Positions 28,942 to 37,680 of a stretch of DNA of 49,203 bases are shown piece after piece. This stretch comes from Candidatus Aphodousia faecipullorum (lineage in GTDB: Bacteria; Pseudomonadota; Gammaproteobacteria; Burkholderiales; Burkholderiaceae_F): NCBI GenBank assembly GCA_018714205.1, contig DVNR01000077.1:1-49203 (forward strand), in the 5' to 3' direction. Position 1 is the first letter of the stretch, and the number at the start of each line of letters is the position of its first letter. Position numbers and translations under genes: made by a program. The notes below the pieces were generated by a model. It ran no database searches and was not told the DNA's origin. It worked only from the letters and a program-made list of their open reading frames with translations.

Positions 28942-30342
28942 ATGTCTCGTATTGAATATGACTTCCTTGGCGGCAAGGAAATTCCTGATGATTGCTACTA
29001 TGGCGTTCAAACGCTCCGTGGCAAGGAAAACTTCCATGTGACAGAAATGTCGATGGCTCAAGAACCGTTCTTCATCATCGGCTTCGCCTATGTGAAGAAG
29101 GCTGCGGCCATGGCCAACAAGGAACTCGGCACGATTCCTGCTAACGTCGCTGACGCTTTGATCTGGGCTTGCGATCAATTGATCGCTGGCAAGTACCATG
29201 ATCAATTCGTGACCGACTGGGTCCAAGGTGGTGCCGGTACTTCCACGAACATGAACTGCAATGAAGTCATCTGCAACTTGGCCGCTGAAAAGTTGGGTTC
29301 CAAGAAGGGTGACTACAACTTGGTTTCTCCGAACGACCACGCTAACTTTGGTCAATCCACGAACGACACGTACCCGACCGCTTTCCACGTCGGTTTGTTG
29401 CTCCGCAGCAACGTGATGTTGAAGGCTGTTGAAGATCTCGTCGCCTCCTTCTACAAGAAGGCTGAAGAATTCAAGGGCGTGTTGAAGATGGGCCGTACGC
29501 ACTTGCAAGACGCTGTGCCGATGACCTTGGGTCAAGAATTCCATGGTTGGGGCCACACGATCGAAGACGAAGTTCGTACGATCAAAGAAGCTCAAGCTCA
29601 CCTCTGCACGATCAACCTCGGTGCTACCGCTATTGGTACGACTGTGACGGCTCACCCGGATTATCCTGCCTTGGCCTCCAAGTACTTGGCTGAATTGACG
29701 GGTCTCCCGCTCAAGAACAGCGACGACTTGATCGCTGCTACGTCTGACTGCGGCTCTTATGTCGCTCTGTCCAGCGCTATGAAGAGCTTGGCCATCAAGT
29801 TGACGAAGGTCTGCAACGACTTGCGTCTCTTGGCTTCTGGTCCTCGCTGCGGTTTGGCTGAAGTGAACCTCCCGCAAATGCAACCGGGTTCTTCCATCAT
29901 GCCGGGTAAGGTCAATCCGGTTGAATTGGAAGCTATGAACCAAGCCAGCTTTATCGCTATTGGTTTGGATACCACGGTCATGTTGGCCTCTTCTGCTGGT
30001 CAACTTGAATTGAACGTGATGGAACCGCCGATCACCTGGGCTTTGTTCTTCGGCATGAAGGTCATGACGAACGCCATGAACGGTATGCGCACGAAGTGCA
30101 TTGACGGTATCACCGCCAATGAAGAACACTGCAAGGACCTCGTTATGGGTTCTTTGGGCATTATCACGATCTTGAAGCCGCACTTCGGCTACAAGACCTG
30201 CTCTGAAATTGCTCACGAAGGTTACCACACCGGTAAGACCTTGCATCAATTGATCGTTGAAGAACGTAAGTTGATGACGCAAGAAGAATGGGATCACGTT
30301 TTCAATTTGCAAAACTTGATCGCCCCGAAGTTTGAAATGTAA
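28942..30342 (+). CDS. aspA: Aspartate ammonia-lyase
   Basis: A 466-residue member of the aspartase/fumarase superfamily that deaminates L-aspartate to fumarate and ammonia. The superfamily signature GSSIMPGKVNP is at about residues 314-324. GAGTSTNMNCNEV and GRTHLQDAVP, with the catalytic histidine, are also present. AspA and FumC share folds, but the N-terminal RIEYDFLGGKEIPDDCYYG and the neighbouring dcuA (as in E. coli aspA-dcuA) point to aspartase. ACGAGGAG precedes the ATG. Its product feeds FrdAB. Codon bias is extreme. Confidence 0.94.
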   Translation: MSRIEYDFLGGKEIPDDCYYGVQTLRGKENFHVTEMSMAQEPFFIIGFAYVKKAAAMANKELGTIPANVADALIWACDQLIAGKYHDQFVTDWVQGGAGTSTNMNCNEVICNLAAEKLGSKKGDYNLVSPNDHANFGQSTNDTYPTAFHVGLLLRSNVMLKAVEDLVASFYKKAEEFKGVLKMGRTHLQDAVPMTLGQEFHGWGHTIEDEVRTIKEAQAHLCTINLGATAIGTTVTAHPDYPALASKYLAELTGLPLKNSDDLIAATSDCGSYVALSSAMKSLAIKLTKVCNDLRLLASGPRCGLAEVNLPQMQPGSSIMPGKVNPVELEAMNQASFIAIGLDTTVMLASSAGQLELNVMEPPITWALFFGMKVMTNAMNGMRTKCIDGITANEEHCKDLVMGSLGIITILKPHFGYKTCSEIAHEGYHTGKTLHQLIVEERKLMTQEEWDHVFNLQNLIAPKFEM

Positions 30343-30361
30343 TTTTTCTTACCTAGGGAAA

Positions 30362-30473
30362 ACCTCGTATTCTTTTCGATGAATGCGGGGTATAGTATCG
30401 ACAGTCGAGCATCTACCCTTTGGGTAGGTGTGAGACTGTCGATCCGAGTTTCTAGCCGTCTTTTGGCGGCTAG
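30362..30473 (+). ncRNA. Structured leader of dcuA (candidate cis-regulatory RNA)
   Basis: Three consecutive hairpins in 112 bases. First, ACCTCGTATTC/GAATGCGGGGT (30362-30391, two wobbles, 8-base loop). Second, an outer 10-bp stem ATCGACAGTC/GACTGTCGAT (30397-30443) enclosing CTACCC-TTT-GGGTAG. Third, CTAGCCG/CGGCTAG (30452-30473). The dcuA ribosome binding site follows 43 bases later. The first hairpin may end aspA transcripts, but no T-run follows it. No known riboswitch is recognised. Confidence 0.45.
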
Positions 30474-30528
30474 GTGCTCACCATATAAAAAACCAAAAAA
30501 TACTACTCCAGCAATGGGGGGGTGCAAT

Positions 30529-31863
30529 ATGGATTTCATGTTAATTCTTCAAATTATTGTCCTCTTGGGCGCCATCTTCTTCGGTGTGCGTTTGGGCGGC
30601 ATTGGCATCGGCTACGCCGGTGGTATCGGCGTGCTCGTGTTGGGCTTGCTCTGCGGCATGACCCCGGGTGCCATTCCCTGGGACGTGATTTTGATCATCA
30701 TGTCCGTGATCGCTGCTATTTCTGCTATGCAGTTGGCTGGCGGTCTCGACTATTTGGTGCAAATTGCTGAACATATTTTGCGCAGCAATCCGAAGTACAT
30801 CAACTACTTGGCTCCGATAGTGACCTATGTGTTGACGATCTTCGCTGGTACGGGCCACACCGCTTTCTCCATGATCCCTGTGATCGTTGAAGTGGCTAAG
30901 GAACAGAACATTAAGCCTGTTTGCCCGTTGTCCATCGCCGTGGTTTCTTCCCAGATCGCTATTACGGCTTCTCCGGTTTCCGCAGCTGTGATTTACATGA
31001 CGGGTGTTTTGGAACCGTTCGGTTGGAGCTATCCGGCTTTGCTCGGTATCTGGATTGTGACGACGTTCGCTGGCTGCATGGTCACCGCCTTCGTCATGAC
31101 CTTGATCCAAAATATGGATTTGAACTCTGACCCGGTCTACAAGGATCGTTTGGCCAAGGGTTTGGTTAAGGCTCCGCAAGGCGTGCAAAACAAGCAATTG
31201 AAGCCGTTTGCCAAGACCTCTGTGTGGATCTTCTTGGTTGGCGTTATCCTCGTGGTTCTCTACGCCTCCGCCATTTCTCCGGCAGTTGGCTTAATTGAAC
31301 ACGTTGTTGTTGGTCGCGATGCCGCCATCATGGGCTTGATGCTTTCTGTCGGTACGTTGATCACGGTTATGTGCAAGATCGAAGTGGGTGATATCGCTTC
31401 CTGCTCTGTCTTCAAGAGCGGTATGGTTGCTTGCGTTTGCGTGCTCGGTGTTGCATGGCTTGGTAACACGTTCGTTGCCGGTCACACGAAGGAAATCACG
31501 GAATTCTCGTCCACGACGGTTGCTCAATATCCGGCTTTGTTGGCTGTGATCTTCTTCTTCGCTGCTATGTTGTTGTATAGCCAAGCTGCTACGGCTAAGG
31601 CTATTACCCCGGCAGTGGTTACCGCTTTGGGTATTACGGCTGCTAACCCTGGCGACTCCTACATGTTGGTCGCTACGTTCGCTGCTGTGAGCGCCTTGTT
31701 CGTTCTCCCGACGTACCCGACATTGTTGGGTGCTGTTCAGATGGACGACACGGGTACGACTCGTATTGGTAAGTTCGTGTTTAACCACGCGTTCTTCCTC
31801 CCGGGCGTGTTGGCAATTGTCTTCTCCGTTGTCTTCGGCTTCGCCGCTTGCGCTGTCTTCTAA
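30529..31863 (+). CDS. dcuA: Anaerobic C4-dicarboxylate transporter DcuA
   Basis: A 444-residue inner-membrane carrier with about ten to twelve membrane segments that exchanges aspartate, fumarate, malate and succinate. Long stretches match E. coli DcuA better than DcuB: RLGGIGIGYAGGIGVLVL, VIAAISAMQLAGGLDYLV, AVVSSQIAITASPVSAAV, LLYSQAATAKA and VQMDDTGTTRIGKFVFNH. The frame opens 50 codons upstream inside the leader, but GGGGGGTG before the ATG at 30529 sets the start. The aspA-dcuA order is that of E. coli. Together with FrdAB it forms an aspartate/fumarate respiration module with antiport of succinate. Confidence 0.94.
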   Translation: MDFMLILQIIVLLGAIFFGVRLGGIGIGYAGGIGVLVLGLLCGMTPGAIPWDVILIIMSVIAAISAMQLAGGLDYLVQIAEHILRSNPKYINYLAPIVTYVLTIFAGTGHTAFSMIPVIVEVAKEQNIKPVCPLSIAVVSSQIAITASPVSAAVIYMTGVLEPFGWSYPALLGIWIVTTFAGCMVTAFVMTLIQNMDLNSDPVYKDRLAKGLVKAPQGVQNKQLKPFAKTSVWIFLVGVILVVLYASAISPAVGLIEHVVVGRDAAIMGLMLSVGTLITVMCKIEVGDIASCSVFKSGMVACVCVLGVAWLGNTFVAGHTKEITEFSSTTVAQYPALLAVIFFFAAMLLYSQAATAKAITPAVVTALGITAANPGDSYMLVATFAAVSALFVLPTYPTLLGAVQMDDTGTTRIGKFVFNHAFFLPGVLAIVFSVVFGFAACAVF

Positions 31864-31875
31864 TAGATAGTGTCT

Positions 31876-31907
31876 CGGGAGGCGGGATATGATGTCGCCA
31901 CCTCCCG
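31876..31907 (+). terminator. Probable terminator of dcuA
   Basis: A 7-bp GC-rich stem (CGGGAGG and CCTCCCG) with an 18-base loop that can itself fold, followed only by TTT. It lies 12 bases after the stop. The weak T-run makes termination uncertain. Confidence 0.55.
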
Positions 31908-32096
31908 TTTGTGAAAGACAAATGCCTTAGTTCGATTTTCGAACATAGCTAAAATTGGAATACTCGGTAAATTGATTTTTGCCGGGTATTTCTTTTTGAG
32001 TGAAACGGGATCGTTTCCTTGAATCCCTTAATTTCGCAAGTTCTTATTGCTAGCAGCTAGTTATAAAGAAATCTCCTTGGTGGATTAATAAGACAT

Positions 32097-33425
32097 ATGG
32101 TCACCGTAGAAAAACCCAAAATGACATGCCTTCAGTTGACGATGGCCGTTATGCTCAACATGTTGGGCTCTTCTATTATTTTGATGCCTACAAAGCTTGC
32201 AGAGGTGGGCACACAATCCATATTAGCTTGGCTTGTTACGATTAGCGGGGCAACAGCGATTGCTTATACTTTTGCCAAATGCGGAATGTTTAGTCGTAAA
32301 AGTGGTGGTCTCGGCGGCTATGCTTCTTATGCATTTGGGAAATCCGGTAGCTTTATTGCAAACTTTAGTTATGGTATTTCCTTGATCATTGCCAATCTGA
32401 CGATCGCTATTTCAATTGTCGGCTATGTGATGGTTTTATTTGAATGGAATTTAACGCCTTTCGAGATGGGGTTGGCCAGTATTTTTGTCATTTGGCTTTG
32501 TAGCCTTCCGAACATCGGCGGTGCACGATTTATAGGCCAACTATCACATTTTTCCAACTATGGTATTTTGATTCCGATTCTTATCTTAACAGTCATAGGT
32601 TGGCACTGGTTTTCCATTGATCGTTATGTTGCAGCATGGAATCCTCAAAATTTGACACCCTTTGAAGGGCTCTCGGCGGCTATTTCAATGACTCTTTGGG
32701 GCTTTTTAGGGTTAGAGACTGCTTGCGCAAACTCAGAAGCGGTTGAAAATCCAGAAAAATCTGTCCCTCGCGCCATGGTTTTAGCCACGATTGGAGCCGG
32801 TGCCGTCTATATTCTTGCTAACAATATCAGCTTTGGCATTGTCGATAACGCTATTTTGTCTCGATCGACAGCGCCATTCGGGTTAGTTTTTGCCAGCATG
32901 TTTTCGCCTGAAATTGGCAAGCTCGTGATGGCTCTTATGGCTTTGGCCTGCGCAGGGTGTTTGACGAGTTGGCAATTTACAATTGCTGAAGTCTTTAGGG
33001 TCTCAGCTCGTGAAGGATATTTCCCTAAAATTTTCTCAAAAGTTAGCCGATTAAACGTCCCTATTTTAGGGATTGTGATTATTTTGATATTTCAATCATT
33101 AGCCGCTTTATTGACGATTGATCCTCGATTGGAGCAACAGTTCTACATTTTGAAAGACTTAGCGGTTGTTACGAACTTGGTTCCTTATCTATTAGCATTT
33201 GCCGCTGTCAATGTAATTTTGCATCGAGAACCAGTCGATTCATCCATTGTAAGGCGAACAACGATTGTCGCCTCGTTTGCGTCGGCTTATTCCTTGTATG
33301 CGCTGTATGCCTGTGGCCCGAATGCGATGATGTGGGGTGCTTTGGCCACCTTCGTTGGTATTTGGTTATACGGTTATGCTGCAAAGTCTCTAGAGGTAAA
33401 AGGAAAGCTTCGGGGGAATGAATAA
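32097..33425 (+). CDS. PotE-like amino acid/polyamine antiporter
   Basis: A 442-residue APC-superfamily transporter with 12 predicted membrane segments. It resembles E. coli PotE (putrescine-ornithine antiporter, 439 residues) along its length: MLGSSIILMPTKLAEVGT, FAKCGMFSRKSGGLGGYASY, MTLWGFLGLETACANSEAVE and WQFTIAEVFRVSAREGYFPK. No ornithine decarboxylase (speF) is adjacent, unlike the E. coli speF-potE operon. Exchange of another amino acid/amine pair, as in CadB or AdiC relatives, is therefore possible. Codon use is ordinary and differs from the preceding frd-asp-dcu block. A terminator follows. Confidence 0.85.
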   Translation: MVTVEKPKMTCLQLTMAVMLNMLGSSIILMPTKLAEVGTQSILAWLVTISGATAIAYTFAKCGMFSRKSGGLGGYASYAFGKSGSFIANFSYGISLIIANLTIAISIVGYVMVLFEWNLTPFEMGLASIFVIWLCSLPNIGGARFIGQLSHFSNYGILIPILILTVIGWHWFSIDRYVAAWNPQNLTPFEGLSAAISMTLWGFLGLETACANSEAVENPEKSVPRAMVLATIGAGAVYILANNISFGIVDNAILSRSTAPFGLVFASMFSPEIGKLVMALMALACAGCLTSWQFTIAEVFRVSAREGYFPKIFSKVSRLNVPILGIVIILIFQSLAALLTIDPRLEQQFYILKDLAVVTNLVPYLLAFAAVNVILHREPVDSSIVRRTTIVASFASAYSLYALYACGPNAMMWGALATFVGIWLYGYAAKSLEVKGKLRGNE

Positions 33426-33455
33426 AATCCCATCGATTAAGTGAAGATAAACATG

Positions 33456-33503
33456 GGCGTTATCCTTGTGACCGCGACATGCGGAGAAGGTAACGCCTTT
33501 TTT
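33456..33503 (+). terminator. Terminator of the PotE-like gene
   Basis: Stem GGCGTTA/TAACGCC, extended by TCCTT/AAGG with a bulge, followed by six T at 33498-33503. The large loop is GC-rich. Confidence 0.75.
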
Positions 33504-33535
33504 GCATGAGTGATGGGAAAAGTTTAAATCGCTGG

Positions 33536-35863
33536 TTAATGTTTTGGTCTTGGGCGAATTAACAAAAGTGATATGCCTGTCGTGATGAGTGCCAGCGCTC
33601 CGGTAAAACCAAACTGGGTAATTCCTGGTGTTGAACTTAATCCAATAATTCCAAAGGAGATGGCCATTGCTAAAAAGCTAAATGTCGTCAAACTGAAACG
33701 GGTTTCGTCATCGTCATGCGCGAAGTAAATGAGCGCCAAAATAATGCCAAAGCCATAACAGGCATTGATAGCAATGGCGCTAAAGGCTGTAAACGGCACG
33801 CCGAAACAAGAGAGTATTGCAACACTTACGCTGATGCCTATAAGCGGAGGAATGACCACTTTGCCAGAACGAAAACCATAGTGAAAGAGACTCACAGTTA
33901 TGGAACAAACAACAAAGAGAGCAAAAATACCGACAAAGATAAAACGATATTGGTCGAGTAATTGGTCAATGTCGGCCTCTGTGTCAACGTAGGAAGCCCC
34001 CGCAATGGCATGCGATAGGTCAATCAATTTTTGAATACTTTCATCGTCGATGCCGGCAATTTGAATAATTGAACTACTACCGTTGGGAACATCCAACCAT
34101 AAGTATCGAGAGGGTGAGGCAGTGGGGGAATTCAGCCAGTCCTCAAAAGTTACATCAAGCTGTGGAGGAGAGGGTTCCTGAATTTCAGTTCCTAACAGCT
34201 CGGATAGCGGTTGCCGAATCTTATTAAATATTAAGTGGCGAATGTACTCAATACGATGCTGCCGTTCGATGGATGGGAACCATTTTGAAACGCACGTTGT
34301 TGTCATCCCGTCGTCTGTTAAGCCTCTTTGAACAAATACAAGTCGAAGGGCCTCCTCAGCCATTAACGTTTCTTGGGTGCTTGGGGTGGTAATTAAGAAG
34401 AATTTCGTTGTATTTGGCAACATCATCAGTGATTCGACTTTTCTGTGTTCTTCTGCCACGTCACTAGGAATGTTGACAAAGTCTCTGACACTTTGATGGA
34501 AGTTTAGTTGGAACATACCAATTAAGACAAAGATTGCCAATGCTGTCAATGAAGCTGTGTAGTCTGATGGTTTGTGTTGCCAGTTGGTTAGTGAAAAGCG
34601 AGGAAAATATCGACAATAGGTGGACATTTTCTTTGTGAAATCTGTTTGCCCAATCGGTTGACTTGACAAGAACGGAAAGAAAAGGATTAAGGTAATCGCA
34701 CCGCTAATGGCAGAGGCTGAGAAAAAGACCCCGAGTTGTTTAATAGTCGGCATTGGCGCTATGTAAAGGATGACGCCTAAGGTCATTGAAATTCCTAAAC
34801 ACCAGGCAATTCGGCTAAGTAGACGATCCAAAATCCGTAATGGACTTTCTTTAGGATAAAGACGTTGCGTAAAAAGGTACAATGCGACAAAGACGACATT
34901 TAGTCCAGTGACAGCACTGCCTGCAACGAGCGTCCAAAGTGAAATTTTTTGAAAAACAACGACCATTATCGCCAGAGAAAAAACATAACTCGCCAGAACA
35001 CATAATATGGTCAAGTAAGCCATGCGTTTAGATCGACTCCATAAACGCAGTAAAAATCCAATTAAAAAGATATGGAAGCATACGATGGCAATAAGCTCTG
35101 AAATTTGAATACGGGCCATCGTAGCGCTTTCATAGGGTTGACCGTGGGTGAGGATTTCTGCGTTTGGGTCTAATTGTGTTGCAAGATTTTGAAGCCTGGT
35201 GATTGATTCATTCAACTCAAAAGGATTCAGGTTCTCGAGATGATCATTAGCCCTATAAAGAAAAATGCCCCATACTTTATGTTCGGCATATAACTTAAGC
35301 GTATCACCTCTTTGTAAAAGAGTGCTTTTGGGCATCCGTTTCTGAGCCCATTGAGCAAAGAAACCCAATGGATCATCAGCTTTAGCAATAAAAGTTGAAT
35401 GTCCTACGGCGGTGAGACTTTCAACTGCACGGGCAAGCAACGCCTCGTCACTTAGTTGCATCACCGTGTGTTGATCAATTAAATTCATTAATCGGTTAGA
35501 GATCAAACGATAGAAAGCGAAATACTCGTTAATGTCCAAACCGCTAAACTGAATTGGTGTGAGTGCTTCCGGCGGTTCCCATTTTCTTTTAATTTCAGTG
35601 ATATAGTCGTCGAAATATCGAGCCTTATCCTCTGGGAAACCGACCATGAAAATGGTGCGGTAATTTTTGATTGGCGATAGATTTTTTTGTGCAGCACTGC
35701 GAACATCATCGACCCAAGTAGTCGGGTAGATGTTGGCTAAATCGTAATCAATGCCCTTTTTGGCAATATGATGAAGATCAATCGATAAACAAAGCACTAG
35801 AACGATTGACCAAGCAATGGCAAGTGCCTGCAACGACTGCAAAAGAAGCCTACGGATTCGCAA
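33536..35863 (-). CDS. MMPL/RND-type exporter of the aryl-polyene/lipid class
   Basis: A 775-residue inner-membrane protein with the RND layout: one membrane segment (about residues 10-30), a periplasmic loop, a block of about five segments (240-400), a second loop (420-620), and a final block of five (625-770). It fits the predicted-exporter (MMPL) family found beside LolA-like and DUF3261 proteins in aryl polyene clusters. The frame extends to 35935 within the upstream gene, but GAGGAG six bases before a TTG at 35861-35863 gives the best start. It overlaps the LolA-like stop by 14 bases, indicating coupling. The cargo is unknown, probably a lipid. Confidence 0.78.
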   Translation of the reverse strand: MRIRRLLLQSLQALAIAWSIVLVLCLSIDLHHIAKKGIDYDLANIYPTTWVDDVRSAAQKNLSPIKNYRTIFMVGFPEDKARYFDDYITEIKRKWEPPEALTPIQFSGLDINEYFAFYRLISNRLMNLIDQHTVMQLSDEALLARAVESLTAVGHSTFIAKADDPLGFFAQWAQKRMPKSTLLQRGDTLKLYAEHKVWGIFLYRANDHLENLNPFELNESITRLQNLATQLDPNAEILTHGQPYESATMARIQISELIAIVCFHIFLIGFLLRLWSRSKRMAYLTILCVLASYVFSLAIMVVVFQKISLWTLVAGSAVTGLNVVFVALYLFTQRLYPKESPLRILDRLLSRIAWCLGISMTLGVILYIAPMPTIKQLGVFFSASAISGAITLILFFPFLSSQPIGQTDFTKKMSTYCRYFPRFSLTNWQHKPSDYTASLTALAIFVLIGMFQLNFHQSVRDFVNIPSDVAEEHRKVESLMMLPNTTKFFLITTPSTQETLMAEEALRLVFVQRGLTDDGMTTTCVSKWFPSIERQHRIEYIRHLIFNKIRQPLSELLGTEIQEPSPPQLDVTFEDWLNSPTASPSRYLWLDVPNGSSSIIQIAGIDDESIQKLIDLSHAIAGASYVDTEADIDQLLDQYRFIFVGIFALFVVCSITVSLFHYGFRSGKVVIPPLIGISVSVAILSCFGVPFTAFSAIAINACYGFGIILALIYFAHDDDETRFSLTTFSFLAMAISFGIIGLSSTPGITQFGFTGALALITTGISLLLIRPRPKH

Positions 35864-36464
35864 GTTCAGCCTCCTCTTCAGACGAAGAGCTACTTGAGAG
35901 CTCGACATTCGTAAAGCGCAAAGTGGTAAAGTCACCGGAATAGTTTTGCATGGTCATGCTTTCGGGAATTTCATGTCCACGAATTTGAATGTGCTTGACA
36001 ATGCTACGGGTAAGATTGGTTTTTGGGAAAAAATCTAACTGCCAACCTTCTTTACCATCGTGGGCAAGGATCTGAAAGTCGAGTTCTAACGAATTAAAGT
36101 CTTTGGAAAATAGTGCCCAAAGGACACGATTTTCCAAACTTGTTGCCGGAGAGGATGACGAAACGATCCGTTGACCTCGAAGGTGCACGTATGTTTTAAA
36201 AGAGTGTTCTGAGTAAACTGTGCTGGTTGGGATTTTGTCTTGAGTTTTCCATAAAAAAACTGAATCTCGCCAAAATACAAAATGCCCGTGTGTCACAAAA
36301 GGTTGAGGGACGTGTACAAGCTTTTGTGTCTGTGTGTATTGCCCACGAATGAGCGGCGCTGTCGGTATTTGCTCGATAATAGAGTCCAAAACGCTAGCAG
36401 GGGCTTGACCGATGAAGGTAAGCCAGAGAGAAAGCGCGAGAAAAATTCGAGCAAAGGCACACAT
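35850..36464 (-). CDS. LolA-like periplasmic lipid/lipoprotein carrier
   Basis: A 204-residue protein with a signal peptide (residues 1-23, ending APAS). The mature part has the LolA-type pattern: an opening helix (VLDSIIEQIP), then beta strands RGQYTQTQKLVHVPQPFVTHG and FVFWRDSVFLWKTQDKIP. The C-terminus ends in a run of serines and glutamates. It is not true LolA by context; it belongs to the LolA-related proteins found with MMPL exporters. It sits between the DUF3261 lipoprotein and the exporter on one strand. It probably carries a hydrophobic cargo across the periplasm. The ribosome binding site is weak. Confidence 0.75.
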   Translation of the reverse strand: MCAFARIFLALSLWLTFIGQAPASVLDSIIEQIPTAPLIRGQYTQTQKLVHVPQPFVTHGHFVFWRDSVFLWKTQDKIPTSTVYSEHSFKTYVHLRGQRIVSSSSPATSLENRVLWALFSKDFNSLELDFQILAHDGKEGWQLDFFPKTNLTRSIVKHIQIRGHEIPESMTMQNYSGDFTTLRFTNVELSSSSSSEEEAELANP

Positions 36465-36513
36465 GAAAAGAGAACACTGTTAAAGCAAGCGCTCCCATTG
36501 TACGGCAGTCGTC

Positions 36514-37104
36514 TTAAAAATTCCTCTTGCAGTCAAGGACAAGTTGATACGCCTGGACAAAGTTGTCCACGATAATTCGTCCGTTGGGTAAATTGGTCGA
36601 CGCTCCCATTGAATAGGTGACACGAATAAGTGGCTTATTCCCTTCGTCAACAACGCTTCTTTCGAGATCAGTTTGAATGAGGCGGCTGTTTTTAAGTTGT
36701 CTGGAAATCGCAGCTTCAGGCCATAAGCTTAAAGTTAGATCACGTAGCAGGTCTTGGGCTTGAAATTCTTCAGGGATTTCACTTGTTCGGACTTCGTTGA
36801 TAGTTTCACCGTTGTATTCAATGAGCCAGATGACTTGATTGTTTGCAGTAAAAGTCAAGGAAATGGAATGGTTGTCGCTTTTTAATTGCCCAGAGGTTTC
36901 GAAAAATATTTCAGAAGTTTTAAAACGTGTATGTATGTCGGCGTTAAGCGTTTTTTGTAAGGCGAATGGGTATGCGTAAAGCTTTGGGGCAGAATAATGA
37001 GTGGCCTCTGGCGAAGGGGTAGCCGGAGTATTCTTTCCTAAAAAACCACAAGCAGACAAAGCAAGCGCCAAAAAGCAAACCGATAGTGTTCGTAATAGTT
37101 TCAC
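36514..37104 (-). CDS. DUF3261-like outer-membrane lipoprotein
   Basis: A 196-residue lipoprotein. With GTG at 37102-37104 as start (GAAAGG seven bases before), the N-terminus is a clean lipoprotein signal, KLLRTLSVCFLALALSAC, with the lipobox LSAC at residues about 16-19. The open frame reaches 37149, but that start would put 15 polar residues before the signal. The mature domain fits DUF3261: VIWLIEYNGETINEVR followed by LLRDLTLSLWPEAAISRQL. Such proteins accompany MMPL exporters and LolA-like carriers in aryl polyene clusters. It is the first gene of this three-gene set. Confidence 0.72.
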   Translation of the reverse strand: MKLLRTLSVCFLALALSACGFLGKNTPATPSPEATHYSAPKLYAYPFALQKTLNADIHTRFKTSEIFFETSGQLKSDNHSISLTFTANNQVIWLIEYNGETINEVRTSEIPEEFQAQDLLRDLTLSLWPEAAISRQLKNSRLIQTDLERSVVDEGNKPLIRVTYSMGASTNLPNGRIIVDNFVQAYQLVLDCKRNF

Positions 37105-37178
37105 AAGAAAACCTTTCTCATATAGAGTCGAAAAAGTCCCGATCATCAAAGGTCGAGACTTTTAAGATTAATTAAGAG

Positions 37179-37661
37179 TTATTGCAAGTCGGCCTTTCGC
37201 TTTTTTAGCTCATTCGACTGAGCTTGCAAAGAGTTCACTTGAGACTGAGCTTCGTTTAATTCAGCCTGAACGAAGTCATCAGCCCTTGCAGCTCGGGCTT
37301 CTGCCATTTTCTTTTGCAAATTGACCTGAGCACGCTTGAGTTCAAGATCAAGTCGTTTGATCTCAAGATCAATTTCACGCGATTCATCTTCATAGGCCTG
37401 TAATTTTGCTTGCCGTTCTTGTTGAGCCTTTCGTTGGGCAGCTTGCTCTTTTTGACGGGCCTTTTCAGCACGTTGCTTGATATCGGCTGCACGCTTTGCA
37501 GCCTCTTGACGTTCTGCCTCTTTTGCTGCGTCAATAGCTTTAATTTCTTGCTCAGCTTGATAAATACGAGCAATTTGTTCGTCCATCGACATTTGTGCGT
37601 TTGCGCAAGGCAATACCGCTAATGCCGCTAAAACAGAACTGCAAACAAGGAATTTTTTCAT
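37179..37661 (-). CDS. Periplasmic coiled-coil protein, unknown function
   Basis: A 160-residue protein I cannot assign. Residues 1-22 are a signal peptide ending ANA. The rest (about 26-160) is almost entirely predicted coiled coil, very rich in Ala, Gln, Lys, Glu and Arg, with heptad-like spacing and no Pro or Gly. It lies 19 bases downstream of a glycine-zipper lipoprotein gene on the same strand. It may be a periplasmic spacer or scaffold protein, as Lpp- or YbgF-like coiled coils are, but this is only inference. Confidence 0.72.
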   Translation of the reverse strand: MKKFLVCSSVLAALAVLPCANAQMSMDEQIARIYQAEQEIKAIDAAKEAERQEAAKRAADIKQRAEKARQKEQAAQRKAQQERQAKLQAYEDESREIDLEIKRLDLELKRAQVNLQKKMAEARAARADDFVQAELNEAQSQVNSLQAQSNELKKRKADLQ

Positions 37662-37680
37662 ACTCTTCCCTTTCTATTGT

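Noticed and set aside
28936-30312. A 458-codon open frame on the minus strand, antisense to aspA
   Set aside because: Same cause as over frdA: codon bias of the real gene. Shorter examples over frdB (28234-28620) and dcuA (30541-31197) are rejected for the same reason.
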